Shown here piece after piece: positions 41,164 through 46,722 of a stretch of DNA of 46,722 bases. Source of the DNA: Bradyrhizobium cenepequi. Lineage in GTDB: Bacteria; Pseudomonadota; Alphaproteobacteria; Rhizobiales; Xanthobacteraceae. Numbering within the stretch: the first letter of the stretch is position 1; every line of letters begins with the position of its first letter. The stretch is from positions 1 to 46,722 of the forward strand of contig NZ_JAGKJI010000053.1 of assembly GCF_020329485.1 (NCBI RefSeq). Direction: 5' to 3'. A model generated the notes under the pieces. The model made no database searches. It was not told the DNA's origin and saw only the letters and a list, made by a program, of their open reading frames with translations. The translations under genes and the position numbers were made by a program.

Positions 41164-42778
41164 CAAGCGGCTGATTCTTTCGCATTTCTGGCTCGCCTTC
41201 ATCGTATTCGGCGCGGCGCTGGTGCTCGGCGCCTGGCAGATGTTCGTGCGCAGCCCGCTGAACGCCTGGCACTTCAATCCGGAATTCTATTATCGCTCGG
41301 TCACCGCGCACGGCACGGTGATGGGCTATGTCTTCCCGACCCTGGTCGCGATGGGCTTTGGCTACGCCATCAGCGAAGCGGCGCTGGAGCAGCCGCTGAT
41401 CGGGCGGCGCTGGGCCTGGGCCGGCTTAATTCTGGTCGCGGTCGGCAGCGTAGTCGCGATGATCCCGGTCTCGCTCGGGCTAGCCTCGGTGCTCTACACC
41501 TTCTATCCGCCGATGATCGGCAATCCCTTCTATTACATCGGCGTGGTCCTGGTTGTAGTCGGCTCATGGATCTGGGTCGCGCTGATGTCGATCAATCTCG
41601 CGGCCTGGAAGCGCGACAACCAGGACAAGCCGGTGCCGCTGGCGATGTTCGCCAACGTCGCGGGCTCCTATCTCTGGGGCTGGACCGCGGTCGGCGCCGC
41701 GCTCGAGCTCATTTTCCAGATCATTCCGACCGCGCTTGGGCTCACCGCCACCATCGACGCAGGCTTGGCGCGCGTATTCTTCTCCTGGACGCTGCACGCC
41801 ATCGTCTATTTCTGGCTGATCCCGACCTACATCGCCTATTACGTCATCTTCCCGCGCGCGATCGGCGGCCGGCTCTACAGCGACGCGATGGGGCGGATCG
41901 CCTTCATCCTGTTCGTCGTCGTCGCAATGCCAATCGGCGTGCATCATCTGTTCGCCGATCCGCAGGTCGGCGCCGGATTGAAGTTCATGCATTCGGTGTT
42001 CACCGGCCTCGTCGCGCTGCCGACGCTGCTCACGGTGTTCACGATCGTTGCGTCCGCGGAGATCGCGAGCCGGCTGCGCGGCGGCAAGGGCGTGTTTGGC
42101 TGGATCGGCGCGCTGCCGTGGAAGAACCCGATCATGCTCGCGACCGCGCTGTCGTTCGTGATGCTTGGCTTCGGCGGTGCCGGCGGGCTCATCAACATGA
42201 GCTACCAGCTCGATTCCACCATCCACAACACGCAATGGGTCACTGGCCACTTCCACCTGATCTTCGGCGGGGCCATCGTCATCATGTATTTCGCGATCGC
42301 CTATGATCTGTGGCCGCATTTGACCGGGCGCGCGCTGGACAGCCTTGGGATGATGCGCGCACAGCTCTGGCTGTGGTTCATCGGCATGATCGTGACCACT
42401 TTCCCGTGGCACTATGTCGGCATCCTCGGCATGCCCCGCCGCATGGCGTTCTACGATTACGCCAATCCCGCGATCTCGCCGCAGGCCTTCTCGGTGACGA
42501 TGTCGGCGGCAGGCGGATTGATCCTGCTGACGTCTGGCATCCTGTTCCTGATCGTGCTGATCCGCGGCCAGTTCGCGGCAAGAGGCGAGGCAGGCGCTTA
42601 TCGCTTCGCCATCCCCTTGCACATGCCGGTGCGCATTCCTGTCGCGCTCAACAGTTTTGGATTGTGGCTGGCGCTGATGATCGGGCTGACGGTCATCAAT
42701 TACGGCTATCCGATCGCGCAATTGATGGTGCTGAAGGGCACCAGCGTGCCCGCCGTCTATGTCGGAGCGGCCAGATGA
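41153..42778 (+). CDS. Heme-copper oxidase subunit I, B-family (ba3-like)
   Basis: The protein has 541 residues starting at a GTG with GGAGG seven bases upstream. Low-spin heme ligands are H53 (TAHGTVMGY) and H368, and the high-spin heme ligand is H366 (TGHFHLIFGG). CuB ligands are H215, H264 and H265 (IGVHHLFADP). The cross-linked tyrosine Y219 in LHAIVYFWLIP follows the ba3 pattern. These features, and the lack of the D-channel motif, place it in the B family. It reduces O2 to water and pumps protons in the inner membrane. The next gene overlaps its stop. Confidence 0.94.
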   Translation: MLINKRLILSHFWLAFIVFGAALVLGAWQMFVRSPLNAWHFNPEFYYRSVTAHGTVMGYVFPTLVAMGFGYAISEAALEQPLIGRRWAWAGLILVAVGSVVAMIPVSLGLASVLYTFYPPMIGNPFYYIGVVLVVVGSWIWVALMSINLAAWKRDNQDKPVPLAMFANVAGSYLWGWTAVGAALELIFQIIPTALGLTATIDAGLARVFFSWTLHAIVYFWLIPTYIAYYVIFPRAIGGRLYSDAMGRIAFILFVVVAMPIGVHHLFADPQVGAGLKFMHSVFTGLVALPTLLTVFTIVASAEIASRLRGGKGVFGWIGALPWKNPIMLATALSFVMLGFGGAGGLINMSYQLDSTIHNTQWVTGHFHLIFGGAIVIMYFAIAYDLWPHLTGRALDSLGMMRAQLWLWFIGMIVTTFPWHYVGILGMPRRMAFYDYANPAISPQAFSVTMSAAGGLILLTSGILFLIVLIRGQFAARGEAGAYRFAIPLHMPVRIPVALNSFGLWLALMIGLTVINYGYPIAQLMVLKGTSVPAVYVGAAR

Positions 42779-43566
42779 GCGAGGAGAAGCTCTATTCGCT
42801 GCGCAATCCCTGGTTCAGCATCAGCGTCGGTATCACCGTCGCGATCGCCGTGTTGTCCGCGGTCGCAGGATTGATCTGGTTTCCGCTGCTGCAGCCCAAT
42901 CTGAAGCTTTCCGGCATCTGGGATGCGATCTGCAGTGCCGCCGGCGTGCCCGGCCTGTCGACGCAGGCCGGCGCGGTCCCGCCCGCGTTCAAGACCTCTA
43001 ATGTCGTGATGACTCCGGAAATGCTGACGCGGCAGGACCAGGTTTCGATCGGCCGCGGTGCGACGCTGGCGCAGCGCTGCGCGATCTGCCACGGGCCGCA
43101 GGGCGTGAGCGACGCGAACTCGCCGAACCTCGCCGGGCAGTACGCCGCGGTGACGTACAAGGAATTGAATGACTTCAAGACCGGTGCGCGGGTCAACGTC
43201 GTCATGACCCCGTTCGCGGCCAACATGACCGACCAGGAGATGCGTGACGTCGCCCTCTATTACGCCTATCTGCCGCGCGTGCCGTCCAGCCTGGTCAATC
43301 CGAACCTGACGCCGCCTGCGATCGTGGTGACGGGCGCGCCGATGCGCAACATTCCGCCCTGCGGCTCCTGCCATGGCGAGATCGACGTCAAGGCTGGCAG
43401 CCCGTGGCTCGGCGGCCAGTCCGCCGTCTATATCAAGGCGCAGTTGCAGGCCTTCGCATCGGGCGCCCGCCGCAACGACATCAGCGAGCAGATGCGCAAT
43501 GTCGCCCGCCAGATGACCGCGGAAGAGATCGATCAGGTCGCGCGCTACTACGAGGCGCAGCCGTAG
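42775..43566 (+). CDS. Membrane-anchored diheme cytochrome c of the oxidase operon
   Basis: The ATG overlaps the subunit I stop by four bases. The 263-residue protein has one N-terminal membrane helix (about 14-36) and no cleavage site, so it stays anchored. Two heme sites are present: CAICH (102-106) and CGSCH (196-200), in two similar c4-type halves. It probably passes electrons to the CuA centre of subunit II and may take them from the soluble cytochromes encoded at 38228-40205. The gene is convergent with the hydrolase-glycosyltransferase gene. Confidence 0.92.
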   Translation: MSEEKLYSLRNPWFSISVGITVAIAVLSAVAGLIWFPLLQPNLKLSGIWDAICSAAGVPGLSTQAGAVPPAFKTSNVVMTPEMLTRQDQVSIGRGATLAQRCAICHGPQGVSDANSPNLAGQYAAVTYKELNDFKTGARVNVVMTPFAANMTDQEMRDVALYYAYLPRVPSSLVNPNLTPPAIVVTGAPMRNIPPCGSCHGEIDVKAGSPWLGGQSAVYIKAQLQAFASGARRNDISEQMRNVARQMTAEEIDQVARYYEAQP

Positions 43567-43591
43567 GGCGTCGCGACGCCGCTGCAGCGTG

Positions 43592-45706
43592 CTACAGCAG
43601 TTCGCCGATCATGAGCGCAGCCTTGCTCGCGCCGTCAGCCTCGACCGGCTGCGGCCTTTGTGGGCTGGAAAGAGCCAGCACCATCGCGTCGGCAATCACC
43701 GCGGGAGTGGACGCCGCAAAGTCCAGTTGAACGCCGGCGCCATAGCGGCGAAGGCGGTGGGCGACGTGAAAGTTCTGCTCAAAATGGTTTCGCAGCGGAA
43801 AATAGATGAAGGGCGTGCCGGCGGCGGCAAGCTCCATGCAAGTGGTCAACCCGCCCTGCACCAGCGCGAGATCGCACGCAGCGAGATGCCGGTCGAGATC
43901 GGCGACGAACGCCCGCAGGTCGACGCCGGCGGGGGCACCTAGCGAAGCCGGATCGATCCGCGGGCCGGCGACGACGACCATGCGCAACTCCGGCAGTTTT
44001 GCCTTCACGATGGGATAGGCTTGGAGAATGCGCCGTATCAGATGTGCACCGATGCCGGAGCCGCCGACGCTGACGATACAAACGTGCTCGTCGTCGCGGT
44101 AGCCCTGCCGTTCGCGCAGCTGTTTGCGGCCGCCAAATGTCTTGGGATGCTCGCCGATGATGTAACCGGAAAAATCGAAATGTCGTGGTACCCAGTCGCG
44201 CATCAGCGGCAGATTGGCGCCGAACGACAACGGCACGATGTCATCAGCCGTGCCGACAAAGATCGCGCGGTCGCGCACGCCGGGATGACGCTCGATGTGC
44301 TCGATCATCTCCGCATTGTAGTCGGCCGTCAGCATCGCCTCGTGCTCCCCGCCTGGCGGCATCGGGACATAGCCGACGAAGTCGGTCAGCCAGGCCAGTT
44401 TGGCCTTCTTCAGTTCGGGATGCTCATGCCAGTAGTGATCGATGTCCCACGCCTCGTCGGCGATCACGAGATCGTAGGCGCCTTGTTCGACCGCGTCCTG
44501 GAAGATCATGAAGTTCTTGATCAGCACTTCGTCCATGCGGCGCAGCGCCTGGAAACAGTGGAGTTCATGCTCGCCGCTTTCGAGCTCGATATGTCGCGTT
44601 TCGCTGGCAAGCCGCGGGCTTGACGGGTGTACCCGCTCGTTGCCTGCTTCGAGCAAGCGCGTGACCGGGTCCTGCGCCAGCCAGTCCACCTGAATGCCGG
44701 GATTGAGCTTGCGCAGTTCGTGCGTGATCGCGATATCGCGGCGGCCGTGACCGAGCCCGATCGGCGAGGAGAGGTAAAGCACGCGCTTCTCTCGCGCGGC
44801 TCGCGGCAAGGTTGGCCGCGACGGCGCGGCGACGCCGAGCCGACGCTCGAGGAAATCGTTTATCAAGGTATTCGCCTTGGCCGGATATCGGCCGAGCGGG
44901 TTGTGGCCGCCGCGTTTGACACTTGCAAATTCGGAGCCGGGCGTCTCGGCCTGCGCTGCTTTCGCACGCTCGCAGGGCTGGATCTGGTCGTCGTCGCCAT
45001 GGATGAACAGCACCGGGCAGCGGGTCTTGCGGTACATGTCCACGCTGATGTCGAATTCGGGCGGAATGCTGCGCGCCTCCACCGTTCGGATCAAGGTCGG
45101 CCCGGTCGTCTGCGCGGCCCAGCCGATCCCGTCCTCGATCTGCTTGGTCGAATGCGGCTCGCTGCAGATCTTGCGGACAAAGAACTCGGCGAAATCAGGA
45201 TAGTCGTCGAGCCAGTAATTGCGGTTGAACTTGTCCCAACCTTCGTACCGGTCATGACTGGCCGCGAAATGTGAAGGCGCAAGCCGTGCATGGTGCGCAG
45301 GTCCGATGGTCGAGACCGTGCCGGCCACGATCGCCGCCCTCACGCGTTCGGAATGGTGCGCGGCGAGAATGGATGCGACCAGGCCGCCGAAGGAGAGTCC
45401 GACCAGGATCGCTTGCCTGACGTCAAGCGCATCCATCACCGCGAGCGCATCGGCCACATAATTGTCGAGCGTGTAGGCGGCGACCTCCTCCGGCTGGTCG
45501 GACTTTCCGTTGCCCCTTCCGTCGTAGGCTATGCAACAAAAACGCTCGCTGAAATAGGGCAGTTGCGCCTTATAGATACGCGAATGGACAATGCTCCATG
45601 GCGGGACGAACAGCATGGTCTCGGCGCCATCGCCGTAGACCTCATAGGCCAATTTCACGCCGTCGCGTGTGACGAAGCCGTGGCTGTCGGGCAATTTTGC
45701 GCGCAT
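43592..45706 (-). CDS. Alpha/beta hydrolase fused to a MurG/UGT-like glycosyltransferase
   Basis: The protein has 704 residues from the ATG at 45706 (GGGTAATGCC upstream). Residues 1-290 are a complete alpha/beta hydrolase: IAYDGRGNGKSD, the nucleophile elbow VGLSFGGLVA (S105), an acid in FIHGDDDQ and a histidine in KRGGHNPLGRYP. Residues 308-690 are a GT-B glycosyltransferase: VLYLSSPIGLGHGRRD (310-323) and the nucleotide-sugar site VQGGLTTCMELAAAGTPF (616-633) with FEQNFH. No membrane segment is seen. The pairing suggests that one small molecule is both hydrolysed and glycosylated. The start is four bases after the tetR stop, so the two are coupled. Confidence 0.88.
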   Translation of the reverse strand: MRAKLPDSHGFVTRDGVKLAYEVYGDGAETMLFVPPWSIVHSRIYKAQLPYFSERFCCIAYDGRGNGKSDQPEEVAAYTLDNYVADALAVMDALDVRQAILVGLSFGGLVASILAAHHSERVRAAIVAGTVSTIGPAHHARLAPSHFAASHDRYEGWDKFNRNYWLDDYPDFAEFFVRKICSEPHSTKQIEDGIGWAAQTTGPTLIRTVEARSIPPEFDISVDMYRKTRCPVLFIHGDDDQIQPCERAKAAQAETPGSEFASVKRGGHNPLGRYPAKANTLINDFLERRLGVAAPSRPTLPRAAREKRVLYLSSPIGLGHGRRDIAITHELRKLNPGIQVDWLAQDPVTRLLEAGNERVHPSSPRLASETRHIELESGEHELHCFQALRRMDEVLIKNFMIFQDAVEQGAYDLVIADEAWDIDHYWHEHPELKKAKLAWLTDFVGYVPMPPGGEHEAMLTADYNAEMIEHIERHPGVRDRAIFVGTADDIVPLSFGANLPLMRDWVPRHFDFSGYIIGEHPKTFGGRKQLRERQGYRDDEHVCIVSVGGSGIGAHLIRRILQAYPIVKAKLPELRMVVVAGPRIDPASLGAPAGVDLRAFVADLDRHLAACDLALVQGGLTTCMELAAAGTPFIYFPLRNHFEQNFHVAHRLRRYGAGVQLDFAASTPAVIADAMVLALSSPQRPQPVEADGASKAALMIGELL

Positions 45707-45710
45707 GGCA

Positions 45711-46328
45711 TTACCCTTCGTCTGGTCGAATACCTTCCGCAATCCGAATGAGATCGCCGACGCGTCGCAGTGACGCGCGGATCGGGCTTCCGTTCTTTTC
45801 CAGTCCCAGCAGGAATAGGCTTTCGCCGCCGATAAAGCTGGAGGCGGCGATCGCGCCGATCTCTTCGGCCGAAAAAGGGCCGAGCGGTCCGATCCTCCGC
45901 TCCGCCTTCCGTGCAAGGTCTGTAACCAGGTCGACCCAGCCCATGATGCCAGCCCGGATCACCTTGGCGACCTCAGCATCGTGCCAACTCACGGCGATCA
46001 ATTCCTGCAGCACCCGCACATAGCCAGAGGCGATGTCTTCGTCCAGGTAATCGCAGGCGCGGTCCCATTGCTCCGACAGCTTCAGCGATGTGTCGCCGAA
46101 CAGCGAATTCTGCCGTTCGAGCAGTTGCGCGTTCAGATGTTCGAACAGCTTGAGCACCAGGTTCTGCTTGGAGCCGAAATGATAGTGGATCTGGCTCAGC
46201 GGCATGCCGGCTTCGGCTGCGACCTCACGGGTCGAGAGTCCGGCATAACCGCTGCTGCGCAGCACTTTCTTCGCTGCTTCGAGCAGGCCGGTGCTCGTCT
46301 CGATCTTTCTTGCTGCTGCGCGCCCCAT
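45711..46328 (-). CDS. TetR-family transcriptional regulator
   Basis: The 205-residue protein has an N-terminal TetR helix-turn-helix (about 13-60): TGLLEAAKKVLRSSGYAG, then LSTREVAAEAGMPLSQIHYHF and GSKQNLVLKLFEHL. The C-terminal ligand domain has no assigned ligand. It precedes the hydrolase-glycosyltransferase gene by four bases, so it most likely controls this pair and itself. A perfect palindrome at 46361-46383, 32 bases upstream of the start, is a candidate operator. Confidence 0.92.
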   Translation of the reverse strand: MGRAAARKIETSTGLLEAAKKVLRSSGYAGLSTREVAAEAGMPLSQIHYHFGSKQNLVLKLFEHLNAQLLERQNSLFGDTSLKLSEQWDRACDYLDEDIASGYVRVLQELIAVSWHDAEVAKVIRAGIMGWVDLVTDLARKAERRIGPLGPFSAEEIGAIAASSFIGGESLFLLGLEKNGSPIRASLRRVGDLIRIAEGIRPDEG

Positions 46329-46360
46329 TTTCGTCCCCTCACGTCATGGTCAACAGGCCA

Positions 46361-46383
46361 ATGCCCGGCAAAAGGCCGGGCAT
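46361..46383. promoter_or_regulatory. Palindrome upstream of tetR (possible operator)
   Basis: ATGCCCGGC and GCCGGGCAT are perfect nine-base arms around AAAAG. The site is 32 bases upstream of the tetR start. A T-rich tail follows on neither strand, so an intrinsic terminator is less likely than an operator for the TetR protein. Confidence 0.5.
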
Positions 46384-46401
46384 CACGGCATCATAGAACT
46401 A

Positions 46402-46722
46402 GGGTCTGTTGGGATTCAGGATTTTCATCCGGGCTCGGTTGTGATTCAAGCTATGGATGGACCGATTCGTTTTGACTGATGCCCAATGGGCGAAGATGGA
46501 GCCGCTTTGTCTTGGCAAGCCAAGCGATCCCGGCCGCAGTGGCAAGGACAACCGACGGTTTGTCGAGGCCGTGCTGTGGATCGCGCGAACCGGCAGTCCC
46601 TGGCGGGATCTGCCGCCCTCGTTCGGCCACTGGAACAGTGTCTTCACGCGCTTCCGCGACTGGGTGAAGGCGGATATCTGGAAGCGGCTGTTCGACGCCG
46701 TCTCCGATGATCCCGACTTGGA
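46402..46722 (+). mobile_element. Left end of an IS5-family insertion sequence (IS427/IS1031 type)
   Basis: The sequence GGGTCTGTTGGGATTCAGG has the look of a terminal inverted repeat of this IS group, 55 bases ahead of the transposase start. The preceding CTAG could include the short target duplication. The right end lies outside the window, so the exact border is inferred. Confidence 0.65.
46457..46722 (+). CDS. IS5-family transposase, N-terminal part (cut by window edge)
   Basis: The ATG at 46457 begins MDRFVLTDAQWAKMEPLCLG and continues with RFVEAVLWIARTGSPWRDLP, FGHWNSVFTRFRDWVKADIW and a segment ending in VSDDPDL. This is the DUF4096-type N-terminus of IS427/IS1031-group transposases. 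Such elements often split the transposase into two frames joined by frameshifting; the second part lies outside the window. It is a different subgroup from the transposase at the left edge. Confidence 0.88.
   Translation, partial: MDRFVLTDAQWAKMEPLCLGKPSDPGRSGKDNRRFVEAVLWIARTGSPWRDLPPSFGHWNSVFTRFRDWVKADIWKRLFDAVSDDPDL

Noticed and set aside
43566..43580. GGCGTCGCGACGCC palindrome between the oxidase operon and the fusion gene
   Set aside because: It has no loop or T-tract, so it is not a plausible terminator, and palindromes of this size are expected by chance in GC-rich DNA.

Overview
The window looks like chromosomal DNA of an alphaproteobacterium of the Bradyrhizobium type. The basis is its high GC content, the gene families present (for example a PAS_5 protein, a Bug-type binding protein, an RssA-type patatin, and the thrS, yidD, Fe-S scaffold, folE and hisI genes lying close together), several families of short palindromic repeats in the gaps, and many GTG/TTG starts. 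No rRNA, tRNA, CRISPR array, phage genes or plasmid functions were found. Both edges lie inside different IS5-family transposase genes, so the window may be a piece of a draft assembly that broke at repeats. The species call is inference from gene content.

Left part (1-7250): a truncated transposase, small enzymes (VOC protein, MmcQ/YjbR protein), a small unknown gene between two near-identical palindromes, a visibly AT-richer gene for an Apea-like HEPN protein, a frameshifted Bug-family binding protein, a membrane-bound class III adenylate/guanylate cyclase, and about 850 bases of dispersed repeats. Next (7250-14600): a DedA protein, a cation diffusion facilitator, a two-gene unit of unknown function whose first product is 73 residues long and ends in Gly-Gly, an Orn/Lys/Arg decarboxylase coupled to a GNAT acetyltransferase, a DJ-1/PfpI protein and a small secreted Yx(FWY)xxD protein.

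Middle (14588-28134): cupin, PAS_5 protein, a region with a CtrA-type box, a tiny reading frame and a strong terminator ahead of a rhomboid protease gene, a CBS-pair protein, a patatin, a secreted protein of unknown function, a PAS-GGDEF-EAL protein, a secretory lipase, a nitroreductase, threonyl-tRNA synthetase and an MFS exporter. Then (28136-38116): a secreted hydrolase-like protein, an amino-acid permease overlapping a gene for a secreted protein, an NTF2-FAD monooxygenase fusion, a 55-residue membrane protein, yidD, a ClpP-like periplasmic protein, an IscU/SufU-like scaffold, and folE-hisI, whose junction forms a hairpin.

Right part (38228-46722): two secreted multiheme cytochromes c followed by a B-family (ba3-like) heme-copper oxidase operon consisting of a 57-residue small subunit, subunit II with a CuA site, subunit I and a membrane-anchored diheme cytochrome c. 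Together they form a plausible accessory respiratory branch. Last come a TetR regulator and an unusual protein joining an alpha/beta hydrolase to a MurG/UGT-like glycosyltransferase, with a 23-base palindrome ahead of tetR that could be its operator, and then the left end of a second insertion sequence.
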